A stretch of DNA of 64,000 nucleotides from Amblyornis subalaris (GCA_018881555.1 JACAXG010000165.1:678479-742478), one strand, 5' to 3'; shown: positions 25,101-36,620, numbered from the stretch's first letter. The notes: generated by a model from the sequence alone, not told the origin. Made by a program: numbers and translations.

Positions 25101-25499
25101 AGCCTGAGCTGTGCCTCCAAGACCTCCCCCCTCTGCCTCTGCTGAGCTATGATTTAATTTTTCACTTTTCTTCCATCCCCTCTTAACTGGAAGAAGTCCT
25201 AAATAAAGTTGCTGTCACTTTTATTTATGGGCACAGAAGAAGAGACGGACAAAAAGCCTGTGTGCTCCTGACAGCTACAAAGCGTCCAGCTGTTTTTCCT
25301 CGCTCGCCTTGGCGAGGCAATCGATCTGGGCACAGGCAAGCGCCCTCCCTGGGTGCCCTCCCACGTGCCCCTGCCCAGGGCACTCCATGAGGATGGCTGG
25401 GAGGGGGCTCCGCATCCTGGCTCCTGGCTCTGAGCTGTCGCAAGGCCAGGCTTGTCTGGGAACACCTGTCCTAAAATCCTGGACCTCTGAAAATAGAGA
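22131..25499. other. Noncoding unique sequence; one acceptor-like tract
   Basis: A strong polypyrimidine-CAG acceptor ends at 22634 and is followed by a frame open to a stop near 22766. No donor or recognisable peptide supports it as an exon. An A9-CCCAAC motif lies at 22682-22695. The rest, including frames of up to 198 codons near 23777-24373, shows nothing recognisable. Confidence 0.5.
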
Positions 25500-25780
25500 T
25501 GCATGAACATGCTTGCTTTAAGAATCCATCACAGGCTTCTTGTCTCCATCTTGATTGGTTCCAGTGAGGTCAACTTTTTTTAATAACTCCTGGACTTCGG
25601 CAGGGAAAACTATTTCCTTCAGGAAATAATATAATTAAGGCTGCCTGACACTTCTGATTATAAGCCCCTGTCTTCAGTTGCTTGAAACTACGCCAGCCTT
25701 TAACCATTTGGACTGAAACTTCGCATGTCTCTGCCTCCGGCTGAATTTTTTCGGAAAATTTTAGCAAAGAGAGTTTTAAG
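25500..25780. promoter_or_regulatory. Candidate conserved noncoding element
   Basis: An AT-biased island with GAACATGCTTGC, TTTTTTAATAACT, AAATAATATAATTAAGG and TTTTAGC words, and CpGs retained at the right side. It has no internal repeat signature and no substantial frame. Confidence 0.25.
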
Positions 25781-25846
25781 CTGCTCTCAGAACAGAGTTT
25801 GGGGGAGAAAAAGGCATTAGTTTATCCACAGTTAAAAATAAAATTA

Positions 25847-25869
25847 CCCCCCCCCCAAAAAAAAAAAAA
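25847..25869 (+). repeat. C10-A13 homopolymer pair
   Basis: A run of 10 C at 25847-25856 passes directly into 13 A at 25857-25869. Homopolymer junctions like this are prone to sequencing and alignment error, so nearby frames should not be trusted. Confidence 0.9.
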
Positions 25870-26074
25870 CACAACAGAGAAATTCTTACAGTTGTGCTGA
25901 AGAAGTCCTAGTATCTTTGTGCCGTGAGGCTGGGTCTGATAGTTCTGGGGAAGGTTTTCAGCCAGGCCTCGGGGATCCGCTCGCTGCTGACGCCACGAAA
26001 ATCCACCTTCCCCGCGCCAGGTCGCGAGGCTGTGAGACACGCTGCTGCCTGGGTGTGTCACACACAGTGTGTGT

Positions 26075-26086
26075 GGGGGGGGGGGG
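26075..26086 (+). repeat. G12 homopolymer after a GT-rich stretch
   Basis: Twelve consecutive G follow a CACACAGTGTGTGT-type sequence. The length is probably polymorphic. Confidence 0.9.
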
Positions 26087-26726
26087 TGGTGGGAGCTTCC
26101 CACAGCAGGAACTGCGCTGCCTCGAGCGCTCAGGGCTGCACAACCTGTGCCCCAGCCCTGGCACGGGATGCCCTGCTGCTGCTGGGAAACGCTGGGCCCC
26201 TTCTGTTGGCGCAAGTAAAATCCGCGCGTCCCTGATCGACGTAGCCCCAGCTTGCGTGGGGGAGAAGGATTTTTGGCCAATGCTGTGTGTTTGGATTTTT
26301 TTTTTTTTTATTTTAGCAAATGGTTCAGTTATCCACTAGCCCCTGCCGTGCCATGCAGATGCCTCACGTGGGATAAGCAGCGTGCCATGGGTGCTGGGCT
26401 CCCTCCAGCATTTTGCAGAGACCTGTTCAAACAATTAGTGCTTTTGCAGGCAGGTTCCTTGTAGCTTGTTGCTACAGAAATGGCCAAACCAGAAGTATTT
26501 CTGTGGGGCAGCCCAGACAGGCCCTCTAAAGCAGGTGTCACATTGATGAAGTGCCCTGGCCATGGCATTGCTGAGACCTCAAGTGCCGGTGATGTGTGGT
26601 GAGCTCTGCACAGATGCAAGCCCTCCTGCAGGGACCTGATGCAGGACTTGCCTCTGCTCTGTGGCTGATGACATTTACTCCTTATGTGAGCCCACCTGAG
26701 CTCTGATCGAGGCTGTCACCTGTTTT

Positions 26727-26773
26727 TGGGGAAGCCTAGCTCACAGCCTCTGGGGAAGCCTAGCTCACAGCCT
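26727..26773. repeat. Tandem duplication, two nearly identical 23-24 bp units
   Basis: The unit TGGGGAAGCCTAGCTCACAG plus CCT(C) occurs at 26727-26750 and 26751-26773, followed by a third partial CCTAGCTTAC. The near identity implies a recent local duplication. Confidence 0.85.
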
Positions 26774-27439
26774 AGCTTACTGCCTCTGGCTCAGCAGTAA
26801 CTCATGTGAATCAGGTCCTTCACTTGGTTTGATTTGACTTGATTTGGACATGCTGAGCTCTTCCAAAACCCAGTTTGACCTCAATTTGGAGTCCCTAAAA
26901 AGCAAGTCCCCAAAAAGATGCTTTGACTTCCATGTGGAAAGCTGGGCTGCTGGACCTGTGGCACGGCTGGCTCATCTGATCAGCACAGGGCACAGAGGTG
27001 GCAGGGGGTGTCAGTCCTTTCCATAGGAGCAGGTTCCAGAGATGTCTCTCAGAAAGCGCACTGGGATTTTGCACTTTGTACCCATAATAATGCACTCCCT
27101 CCGTGAGGGTGCTCAGTGCTAAGCCTATCTCTCTTCCCATATCCCTGCCAAGCTGGAGTTAGAGCCCAGGCAGGTCCCTGGCAGGTAGTGACAAATGACC
27201 CTCCTCTCTTGCTGTAGCCTGGTCTCCCTTCTTCCTCGTCATCCGTGGGTAGGAAAAAAACCCAAACAACACAACCAAAAACATTTCCAAAAAATAACCA
27301 AAGAGTTACATTGGCATTGCAAAGTGAGAGGAGGCTTGGTGGGAAGTAGCCCTCTCCCCTCCTTGTCAGTCACTCATCAGCTCTGGGGTGCCTGGCAGAG
27401 CAGCTTTTGAGGGGTGGGGCATTGCAAGTGCTGGGCTCG

Positions 27440-27615
27440 GGGCAGCTGGAGTTAAATTTCTTGGTGGCTGACACCTGACAAGCATGATAAATTGCGGCAC
27501 ACCGTGGCTGCCGGCATGACAAACAATCCGCTTCCCTCCTTGTAAACTCTGGGAAAACTTTGTAATTATTTCCTAGCACTTTGCAAATGAGGCTTTCTCC
27601 ATCAGGCGCCCAGTG
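27440..27615. promoter_or_regulatory. Candidate conserved noncoding element
   Basis: Contains GATAAATTGCGGC, a SOX/forkhead-like GACAAACAATCC, TTTGTAATTATTTC and TTGCAAAT (from 27591), with CpGs retained at 27495-27530. It is flanked by a G-run and GC-rich DNA. No coding frame accounts for it. Confidence 0.27.
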
Positions 27616-27622
27616 GCGTTTT

Positions 27623-27639
27623 GGGGGCGGGGGGGGGGG
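27623..27639 (+). repeat. G5-C-G11 run
   Basis: A nearly pure G tract immediately followed by TGTGTGTGT. Possible quadruplex former and likely length-variable. Confidence 0.9.
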
Positions 27640-28663
27640 TGTGTGTCTGTTATTTATTTAGGTTTTGTAGGCAAGCGGGGGTTGAGTGAGGGTTGTAGTT
27701 TCTGTAGCATCCTCCCGCTGGCTTGCCCAGGCTTTGCATGAGGTCCTGGGAGGGACTCTGGCACAGCTCATCAGCTGAGGGTTGGGTGCTAATTAAAGCC
27801 TGTGCTGTTCCAGCCTTGGAGTCACTGTCACCCTTGGGAAAGCATCTCTGCAGGAGTGACTCCCAGACTTTCCTCTTGCCAGTGGGGTTTGGCTCCTATT
27901 TTTCATTTTTAATAACACAGAGCCATAAGACTGGTTTTTTTCTCTTCCAAACATTTAGAAAGCGGGGGGGGCGGCAACACAACCTCAGCCACAAGAGCTG
28001 GATAATGAGCACAGATCTCGACTGATAATTTGTTTGTCTAACACAAAAAGCATATTTCCTGCTGTAAGGGAGGGCACCACTGGTTGCACTAATGCCTCAG
28101 ACTCCATCTCACCGGGCAGCGTGTCAGACGGAGCGCAGTCCCTCTCCCGTTTCCAGTCCTTGGTGTCTGTGCTGCCAAGCCGTACGGGCGTGCTTTCCTC
28201 TTCACACTCCCGGGTTCGGGCGGCGTGGCCTCTCCCTGCACCGTTTAACACGTGTGTGAGGCTTTTCAGGATTAGGGCTCCGGCAGCACAAGACCTCGTG
28301 GGCGCATGCCTCGGTGCTGGGCTGACAGGGTAGTGCTGCTCTGCCGTTCCGTCTGGGGAGCCCTGCTGTCTGTCTTTAAAGAAGATCAGAGATGCCCCAA
28401 AGCTGCAGGATTTCTTCTTTTTTTTCCCCCTCCTCTGCCATTTCATGTCTCTGAATCGAAATAATTAAGCAAGTACGTGCTTTGGGGCTGGACTGTGACA
28501 CTCACGGGGGAGGGCTCTTATTCCAAACCAGCTTCGTGTTTGCACCGGTTACCCCCAGCTGGCAGGGCAGGGAAACAGATGCCCGCCCTCCTTTGGTTGT
28601 TTCCTAAACCTGATGCAGTGGCAGAGCTTCACCTGACAGGTTGTCTCTTCTGTTTTGTTGAAG
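27640..28663. other. Noncoding sequence with a CpG-moderate patch
   Basis: CpGs are somewhat enriched at about 28100-28330. A 153-codon minus-strand frame (27985-28446) and a plus-strand frame overlap there without recognisable content. The last 25 bp form the pyrimidine-rich lead-in to the exon-shaped segment that follows. Confidence 0.5.
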
Positions 28664-28768
28664 AAAAACCCAGATCTGAGCGGCGAGGGTTGGTCGAGCA
28701 GCCAGAAGGATCCCCCGGACTTTTATGAGAAATTGGGGACGCCCCAACGCCTCCGGACTGGTGGAGAG
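28664..28768 (+). CDS. Candidate internal coding exon (35 codons), gene unknown
   Basis: A pyrimidine-rich tract (28641-28660) ends in AAG at 28663, and a near-consensus donor GAG|GTAAGA begins at 28769. The enclosed 105 nt are exactly 35 codons, open in one frame, so the exon could be spliced in or out without shifting a reading frame. The peptide is polar and includes DPPDFYEKLG and TPQRLRTGGE; I do not recognise the protein. CpGs are retained and composition is less monotonous than in surrounding frames. Against it: the acceptor is AAG rather than CAG, an alternative CAG at 28673 would give 95 nt, no neighbouring exon was identified, and splice-flanked open segments arise by chance in 64 kb. 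Confidence 0.25.
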
Positions 28769-29559
28769 GTAAGAAGTGGGTTAAAAACCTTGCTCACGCA
28801 ACTCGTCCACAGTTGGTGTGCTCTGGAGCACCTGACTGTGGTGGGGGGGCAGGACACGTGCTTTATGGTGAGGATGGTGCTTATTAAAGGATGGCTGGCT
28901 CTGGTGAGCGAGCAGCCTTTTGGCTGCTGTGCAAAGAGGGCAAATGCTGAGAGTGGTTGTTTAGGATGTGGAGGGACAGGTATGGATGAAAAGCTTGGAA
29001 AATGCACATGTCATGGACCGCCCGTGGACAACTTCTCCATAAAGAGCTCTCCCACTTGAAAGCCCTTTGGGCAGCTCAGAATACCACGGTAGCAGAGGTC
29101 CTGTGTCGTGGCTGAGCCGCTCCGGAGCAGGTAAGTGTCACCCGGCCAGCTTTGTGGTGGGAGCTCAAGTGCCACCTCTTGCAGACAAGCACAGCTTGGA
29201 GCTCTCAGGTCTGCTCGATGTTCTTTACGCTTTCCTGCCCTGGCAGGCTGCAGTATCACAGATGCAGTGCATGGGCTCTGCTTGAAAAGGGCTGCATCCC
29301 CTCAGGAGACCACCATCACCACCAGCAGCCACGGGCAAGAGGTTGCCCCACCTCTGAGACCTGTTGCTGCATATGGGCTCTGTATGGGCCTGTGGTAACA
29401 CAGTGCTTTTTGAGGAGTTTGGGATCATGTTCTCCAAGCCACGCAGGAGCCGTGGTGGAGCAGGGAAGGCGCCTGTGGATGGAGCTGCCCCGCGAGGGGA
29501 CGCAGGCCCTGAAGAGCCGTGCTGGGGGAGACGGTGCTTGCTGGTGCTGTGCCTGAGAA
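28769..29559. other. Noncoding unique sequence, nothing recognised
   Basis: No follow-on exon for the segment upstream was identified. Frames of up to 134 codons occur in overlapping phases without recognisable content. Confidence 0.5.
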
Positions 29560-29760
29560 ATGAAAATGATGAATTAAAATTTAACAAGTCTCCAAATGCC
29601 AGACAAGGACATCTTAAGTGGGAATTGTCACCGTTTGACTAGCGCAGTCTTTCACTTAGCTAAAACTGCATGGCTTTAATTACGTTGATCCTAGAAAGCA
29701 AGAGCTTACACCAAGGAGGAGAAACTGTTGGCCAAAATAGCACGAAGTCTCATGAATTTT
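29560..29760. promoter_or_regulatory. Candidate conserved noncoding element
   Basis: AT-biased with GAATTAAAATTTAAC, CTTAAGTGGGAATTG and GGCTTTAATTACG words and retained CpGs at about 29629, 29643 and 29683. No frame or repeat explains it. Confidence 0.25.
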
Positions 29761-30144
29761 CCCTGTGCAGCTTCCCTGCTCTCTACCCCTGTATCATGCT
29801 TCCCAGGGTTGTTTTGCAGCCTTTTAACCACGCATTGGCAGAGTGCTTTGTCCTTTGAGCCACAGGCAAGGACAGAAATGCTCCCTCTGTGCACAGCTGA
29901 TTGTTTCCCCTGGAGTTAAAAGGCCAAGGCTAAGGAACTCGGGGTAGGCAACACTTGATGGAGCAGCAATGGGGAGTGGGCTGAGGTCTGGGCATGCAGA
30001 GATGCTCTACGGCAGCAAAACCCTGCCCTTGGCATTGCTCCTTGGTGGCATCCGTGTCGTGGCATAAGGACTCTTTCCCTCCCCACGCTCGAGGTAGATC
30101 AGCCCACCCACGGGACTCTTTGCAGCTCTGCAAATAGAGCAGCT
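29761..30144. other. Noncoding unique sequence, nothing recognised
   Basis: Ordinary mixed-composition DNA between two AT-biased islands. Confidence 0.5.
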
Positions 30145-30375
30145 CGAGCAGGGTACGTCGCTAATAATACCAATTACTGTTACATGCTGGCTACAAGGTA
30201 CACTGGCAGTAATGGGATCCTGGGGGGATGAAATGAAAGCGATATAATATGGTGAGATAAATTAGCGTTGTAAAATTAGCCATGGGTCTAGTCAGGGATC
30301 TGACAAATGTGTCGCAGCTTTGGTACAAGCTCTGAGCGCTGCTGAATTGGATTTAGTGGCCCAGAGCAGAGCAGA
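30145..30375. promoter_or_regulatory. Candidate conserved noncoding element dense in homeodomain cores
   Basis: One of the stronger-looking islands. It has TAATAATACCAATTAC at 30162-30177 and ATTA cores at 30173, 30261 and 30275, with retained CpGs near 30157, 30159, 30239 and 30266. A GGATTTAGTGG word closes the island. Known vertebrate enhancers near developmental genes often look like this. The evidence is composition and motif density only. Confidence 0.3.
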
Positions 30376-31052
30376 TGGGAGCAAGGGAAAAAAGAGTTTG
30401 AGGGGTCTCCATACACACGTGCTAACGGTTAATGCTGTTTGTTCCTTCCCTGGATTTATGGAATGATACGTCCCCTGGCGCCTGCTTGTGCGTGGCAGCA
30501 GAGGAGTGAAAGCCCAGCCCAGTTGATGTGCTGCTGGAGGAGCTTGAGCCTGGCAGAGGGATGGGAAGGGGGTTGGAGAAGCATCGGCAGACTGGTACTC
30601 CTGCCAGCCTTGGTGCGTCAGCTGCCGATCCCTGCCTTGCATCACTGGCTTCCTCTCCTGCGTGTGCTCCCAAAGGGTTTGGTGGGATGTGGCAGGCATT
30701 TGCACATGTTTTAGCCATGTAGGAAGGGTGGAAAGCTGGTTTCTGCTTCCCATGTTGCAGCCTGGCCTGTTTTCCCATGCCTGGATGGGCTCTGGGGCAG
30801 AAGGATGTCTGGAGCTGGCATCCCACAGCCCCGGGACTTCTTCCCGTTGACCAAGGCTGTGCAGCCAACTGTTTCCAATCCAGATGCACACTTTATTCTT
30901 CACCCTCTGAGGCAGAGAGTGGAAGCCAGGAAGTGCTTTTCTGTGCCTTATGGAGGCTGGGAGATGGATGTGGCCTGTTCCAGTGGGATCTGCTTCCTGG
31001 TGGCTCTTAAGACAGGCTCCACTGGAGGGATGTGAGCAGTCCTGCTCATGAG

Positions 31053-31094
31053 GGATGGATGGATGGATGGATGGATGGATGGATGGATGGATGG
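31053..31094 (+). repeat. (GGAT)n microsatellite, about 42 bp
   Basis: Ten uninterrupted GGAT units plus a partial. It yields short Ser-Ile-His-Pro repeats in minus-strand frames, which are artefacts of the repeat. Confidence 0.97.
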
Positions 31095-31949
31095 TGAGAG
31101 CCTCTCACAGATTTGTAAATGCAGGCTAATTGCATGTTTAATGGCTGACACATTACATGGGATCTGGGGAGAAGCAGACATGATTTAGGCCTGGTTTGAT
31201 AAGGCATGTTGTGTGACTCACTGTAATAAAAAAGGGAGAGAAAAATTCTCAATATGCTTTGGAGTGCCTTGCAGTGGAACTGAGGGGGCTGGAGGGGTGG
31301 CAAAGGGGTGTGTGCGAGGCCCCTCCCAAGTCAGGCCGTGATGGTGCAAGAGGAGTGTTGGACACATGGCAGATATGTCTGTGAGAGGGAACTAACCTGT
31401 CACATCCCTGGGGATGAGTTTGGAGAGCTCAGGCCACTGCGGTTCTGCAGTAGCACCAGCTTGAGAAACAAATCCCAAGGGATTGTCTCAGCACTGCCCA
31501 GAGCATCCCCAGAGAGTTGAGTCAATTTGTGTGCTGAACCCATGAGGATGGAGACGCAAAGGGACAAGGTGCCGTTTGTGGGAGGTCAGCCTGGCCACTG
31601 CCAGTGGTCCGTGTGTCCTCCTGCTGCAAGCAAGGCACAAGGTGCAGGGGTGACACACTTCGGGTGTATCAGGCCCCAGCCAGCCCCAGGGTTAAGCTAC
31701 CCTGGCAAAACCAACGAGGAGGTGAACTGTGGCAGCGGAGGGAGCCCCTTCCCTCAACTTTCCTGCTGGAAAAGTGGTGATGTGGGACCGCAGCAGGACG
31801 CAGAGCCAGCGGTTGGAGTGCCAGTAGCAGCACAAATAGAAATACGACTTCTCAGCTTCTTGTGCAGCTATGATATATCTTGTTTCTATTGACTTTCTTA
31901 AACCTCTAAAATACTTTGTAGATTGATCTACAAATCTGCAAAAAGCACC

Positions 31950-31967
31950 TTTTTTTTTTTTTTTTTT
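31950..31967 (+). repeat. T18 homopolymer
   Basis: Eighteen T followed by AAG. It could be the minus-strand poly(A) of a decayed retroposed copy, but no body is recognisable to its left. Confidence 0.9.
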
Positions 31968-34719
31968 AAGCCTAAAGCAATTTTCTGCCCGCTCCTTGTG
32001 GTTGGCTCTGAACAGACACATGTTCTCTTGTCCTATTTGAGGCTGGCATGCTGCCACAGTGGTAGGAAGTTTAGTAATACTTGAGCTGGATCGATTCAAG
32101 CCCATTATCTGTGCTGCCTGGGACTTGGTGGCGAAGGGGAAGAAAATATTCTCCCCAAACACATCAAAGCCCCGTGATAAGGACAGGCAGTTGAGCTCTA
32201 TTTATAGACGGACAGATGTCTTGCCAAAGCTCTGCTGCTGTCACTTGATTATGCAGTTTTTGAGTGTTTAGCAGTGTTTGGGGCTGAAGGTGGCTGAGGT
32301 GTGTCCCCTCCAGGCACAGCCCCAAGCAGTACTGCTTCTAGGTGGGCTTTGTCCTTCCTCTGAGTAGGGACCTGATGTTTAGATAGGAAGAATGATGTGG
32401 CTGAGAGGTCTTGTGGGTAGCCATGGAGTCATTGACCAAGATGAAGTCAACAATCCCTCATCTTGTTCTTGCTTCTGCATAGACCTACAGAGACCTTGGA
32501 GCTCCAGAGCAGAATTGCCACCGATGTTGCGTCAGAACAGTGTGGCTGTTGAGTTGAGGGTTCATGGCTTAAGCATGGACCTCCTTAATCTCCTGGGATA
32601 CCTGGCTCTCAGCTGTGCCACCCTCCCAGCAGAGATTTTTCCTAGCATTCACCTTAAACCTCCCAAGCAGCAAAGTGTGGCCACTGATATGTTGGATCTC
32701 ATGTATTTTCCATCTTTATCAAAGGCTGCCAAGGATATTTGAATCAGGACCAGTCATGCAAGCTGCATGTTTGGAGTGGTTCCTCAGGCCAAGTCGGCTC
32801 AGGTCTTGCAGTGCACGTACACTTGTATGTTCTGTGAGTATATGATTTTTGAGGGAATGGTGGAAAGGGTGGGGTGAAATGAGTTAGCTAATCCAGACTG
32901 AGCTCCTGGTGTGAAGCAGTGCTTGTGCTCATTTGATAGAGTTGCTCTTCATTTCCTTTCGTACAATGCTCTTATCACAATAGGCCTGATTTTGGGAATG
33001 GGAGAAGGGCAAAGGCTTCATTCTGCTTAGCTTTGAGTGTTATTGTTAAAGGTGCTGTGCTGGTTTTCTCCCTTGGTTCTGACCCTAGGAAAAGTGGTGA
33101 AATGTTTCTCCTAGCAACCTTTTGTTTCAGCTATGTCCACTGTCACTCATCCTCTTGCTATGTGTTGCTGTGAAGAGCCTGGCTCAGTCTCCTCAGCAGC
33201 TTCCCTGGACATTTCAGTGGCCCTGGGTGAATATCCTCCAGCTAATTAACACTGGGGCTTGTCTTGGGGTATTCTAAACTAAGGACCACGTCTTGATGTG
33301 GTTCGAGTGCTGCGTGACCTGCTGGCTGTGCCTCTGCGTGCTTTTGATCCTTCTGCTGCCTGGGCAGGCAGCTGGCAGGACCCACGCTGGCACAGGGTGG
33401 GTGTTCCTGTGCCCAAGGCCAGCACTAAACCTCAGCAGTGAGCTGGATATTTCACAATAAGTGCTTTTTTTAGGCCTCAGTGAACTGTGGCTCCGGGAGG
33501 GAAGTTGTCCATGGGCAGGTTTGGGGATCAAGACCTGACTTCTTTCGTTTTTTTTTTACACAGTGTCTTGATCAGGTGCAGGATAGTTGCATGATGGATT
33601 CTGGCTGCATGCCATTCCCAAGGCTGGGAGAAAGGAGATTTCTCTTCCCCGGGGTGTCCATAATGTGTTTGCCTGCACAGCTCCTGCAGAGCCCTCCGAG
33701 CATCGTTTGCTCTCCGCTTGGTTTTAGTTTGTCTCCAGGGTGCTGCTCAGCTCTGCTCATATATTCCTCTGATGAGTGGGCAGGACAGGAAGCAAATACC
33801 TTTGTTACAAAACCACATATGGGCTTTCAGTGGGTGATGACACTTCCCCAGGCTATCTGTCTAGTGAATGCACTTTCCCTCCTGCTTGTTTATATTCACA
33901 GGAGTGTTGCTCAGCTGCTCAGGTGAGCCGTAGATGTCAGGAAAGATGTCAGGAGAAGGCTTTAATGCAAGCCTTCCTGCTGTTCTGTGTGATGGATGGT
34001 GGATGAGACCCCAATGTGCCGAGAACCGTGGGAGAAGGAGAGGGACACTGCTGGGTCTGGCACAGGAGCTGTGGTTGGGAGAGTGGCAGCGCTAGTGCTG
34101 GAGGTGACATTTTACAGCTGGCTCAGGGTGCTGATCTATAGTGTGACCAAGATGATAATTTAGTAAATGAGGGGGAGGCAAGCTGTGTATTCCAATTAAA
34201 AGAAATAATCAGCAAGAGGGGCTGTACTCCTCTAAAGCCATTTCAGAGGGTGTCATGGGTGCTGTGGGTCTCATGGCTCCTGGAGGGCCCTAGTGGTGGA
34301 TGGCTGATGTTCAGTGCAGTAAAGCTGGAAATCATGGGGCCACAAACGTGGGGTGCATTTGCCTGGGGTGGGAGCTGTCTCGCTGAATCCTGGCTCTGAG
34401 CCATGGGTTGTCAGCCTGGTGGAGGGCATATCTGTGTAAAGTGGGCACTTGCTGCACCAGTGGGAAGGGAAAAAGTGCAGACCTGCGTTGTTGTAGTCCC
34501 CCTTATTGCCCAAGGAGAGTGGTTGGAGGTGGGGATTTACTGGAGGAGCTGTTCAGCTGCGATTGGAGATGTGTGGGATCCCAAAATCCAGGTGGGAAGA
34601 GGAGCGAGGGGCTCAGCTGCACACACCTGGATCCCTTCCATGGCCATGGTGCTCCCAGGGTCATGTGTGCTTGGCGCCAGCAAGGCTGTTCAAAGAGGAG
34701 GTAGACAGCAGCTTTGATT

Positions 34720-35110
34720 GCACTCCTTAGCAATGTTTAATGTATTATTTTCCCCCTTTAAGATTACTCTTTTTAAGCTCTGGATAGCTCCAGGAAGCCT
34801 TCACTGAGGCCCAAGTCTCCAGGGCAATTTACAGCACACACCAGTCCCTCAGCATTCATTACAGCCCCCAATGAGGACACCTCAGTGCTGCCCTTCACTA
34901 AGATCACATATTACTGGCTCTTTTTTCTTCCTCTTGCCCCAAATCGTTGCACTTTACATCTGAAAGGAGGGGCATGCAGGTGGGGAGCAGCACAATTTAT
35001 GGATCAGAGATTTATGTGCTGCTGCGATGCTGTATTTTTTCCCCACAGTGACACTTTATTGCCACAAATTACCAAACAGGCAAGGTTATGCGAGTGACAG
35101 CAGGCAGAGC
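34720..35110. promoter_or_regulatory. Candidate conserved noncoding element
   Basis: AT-biased core with GCAATGTTTAATGTATTATTTT at 34731-34752, CAGCATTCATTACAG, CCCCCAATGAGG and GATCACATATTAC, then a second part with CACTTTATTGCC and CAAATTACC near 35050. No frame crosses it convincingly. A long, multi-part island of this type fits an enhancer, by inference only. Confidence 0.28.
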
Positions 35111-35759
35111 TGTAAAGGACAGGAACAAACGGCAGCAGGAAAAGTACCCAGAGGAGAGGGGGAGGCCTGGCAGAAATAAAAGAAGGCGGGACAAGCATCG
35201 GAAATTAGTTTGCCTTACTGTGGGATATGTGGGTGAAATCTGGGAATCAGTATGCCATCTCTGGTGCATGTACATACCGTGGGGTTGGGAGAGCAGCTGG
35301 TGGTCTGGGTTGGGATTCTGTAAATCCCAGGTTTCCAACTTTCTTTTTCTCCCCCTCTCGTTAAATTGCCAGGCCTTTCTGCAGGCTGCCTTTTTTTTTT
35401 TTTTTCTGTAGAAATGGCAGGTTTTCAGTTGCTGAAGGTTTTTTTTCTCCTGTATTCAAGAGTGTTGTCAGCAGAGAGAAGCATCCTTAGATGGTGAGGC
35501 TTTCTCTTCCTTCCTCCCTAATAAAGTCCAGCCCATGGTAGGGGTTCTTGGGAGGTGGTGGTGTTCAGAGGGCTGTTAAGAGGTGTTCTGCCCTGCAAAT
35601 GGCTGCTGCATTTTCTTGCTTTAGGGTTGTGGGGGGAGCAAACGTCCCAGGCTTGCCCTTTGGTGGGGCAGGGTGGTCACTTCTGCCCATCTGTATCAAT
35701 ACATTCAATATCCTTGATGGTCTGTGGGGGACAAGCACCGGCCCTCGGGCAGAGGAGTG
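35111..35759. other. Noncoding sequence with T-runs
   Basis: A T15 run lies at 35391-35405, with further T-runs near 35440. Nothing else is recognised. Confidence 0.5.
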
Positions 35760-36020
35760 TCCGAGACATTCTTTGGCTTTGGTTGAGCGACTCCGTCTGC
35801 GGCCACTCACCCGGGTTAGATCAGCTTAACTTCAAACGAGTGTGAAAACCGAGAGGCTGGAGTTTGGCAGAGGCATTAAGGGTGCCTTTGAGCTGGAGAT
35901 GCTACTCAAAGCTGCTGGGGAGCTGTCGCTCTATTATTCTCGCAACAAAACACTACCGGAGGAGCTGAGAGCCTCAGAGGCTCCGGAGCCACAGCCAAAA
36001 AGCATTTAACTTGCAGAAAT
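35760..36020. promoter_or_regulatory. Candidate conserved noncoding element with retained CpGs
   Basis: CpG-retaining, AT/GC-balanced sequence with GAGCGACTCCG, TCACCCGGG, CAAACGAGTG, TATTATTCTCGC and CTACCGG words, unlike the TGG/CTG-rich flanks. No consistent frame was found. Unmethylated or constrained DNA keeps CpGs; which applies here is not known. Confidence 0.25.
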
Positions 36021-36199
36021 GTGCCACAGTCACGGGGCTCACCACACCAGCCCCAGGGAGAGTCAGCACTGCCATGTGCCCCCCTCGCTGGCAGCACAGA
36101 GGGGATTCAGGGGCACCTTTGCACCACAGCGGACCATTGCACAGGGCAGTTTGACTTGTCTGTCCCCCTGCTTGTGGAAGATAATTTCCCTGGAATCCC

Positions 36200-36620
36200 A
36201 ATGCTATAAGCCAGGTATTTAATCTTGCTTGAAGGGAGCATGTATAACGCGTGCAGGGCACCACAAACAATAGTAAGCAATCAATAGGCTAAATCCTGAG
36301 GTCTCTTACCCAGACTTTGCTGGAGTAAAGGTTGACAAAGTGCTGAGTAGTTACTCCAGACTTCAGCCCTGAGCTGAGGGCAGAAGTGATTGACTGATTT
36401 ATTGATGATGCATTTCACTATGAATCTAGCCTGTCTGTTAGTCACAAATGCTCATTTAAGCATAAATCGTGGTCTGCCATGAGCAGATAGCTTCTCCTGC
36501 AGCAGAGCTGGGCAGAAAGATTCCAGATGAATGGCTTATTTGGTGAAAAACAGTTTTGGATCAACGCAAATAGCTTGTGTTTCTGTGTTGTGCTTGGCAA
36601 ATAGCCTCACAGAAGAAAGT
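36200..36620. promoter_or_regulatory. Candidate conserved noncoding element, about 400 bp
   Basis: A long AT-biased island with TATAAGCCAGGTATTTAATC near its start, GTAAGCAATCAATAGG, a TGATTGACTGATTTATTGATGATG segment near 36388-36411, GCATAAATCG and GCAAATAGC. It has few long frames on either strand, unlike its flanks. Repeated TTGA/TGATT words could be TALE-class (PBX/MEIS-like) sites, but this is motif matching only. Confidence 0.3.

Larger units (their letters stand above)
25870..27439. other. Noncoding sequence with simple repeats
   Basis: Contains a short GT-rich stretch running into G12 (26075-26086), a T-run at about 26298-26310, a 23-24 bp tandem duplication (26727-26773) and an A7-CCCAAAC motif at 27254-27266. 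A CpG-containing patch lies at about 25970-26240. No gene is recognisable. Confidence 0.55.
30376..34719. other. Noncoding unique sequence with two simple repeats
   Basis: Apart from the GGAT microsatellite (31053-31094) and a T18 run (31950-31967), I see no known repeat, exon or RNA gene. Overlapping frames of up to 203 codons (minus strand, 30292-30903) look incidental. A small AT-rich patch at about 34130-34230 with ATAATTTAG and CCAATTAAAAG words may be a further minor regulatory island. Confidence 0.55.

Noticed and set aside
30948..31303. Minus-strand frames with Ser-Ile-His-Pro repeats
   Set aside because: They are an artefact of the (GGAT)n microsatellite, not a repeat protein.
31921..31967. 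T18 run as the tail of a minus-strand retroposon
   Set aside because: No element body and no target-site duplication was found around it.
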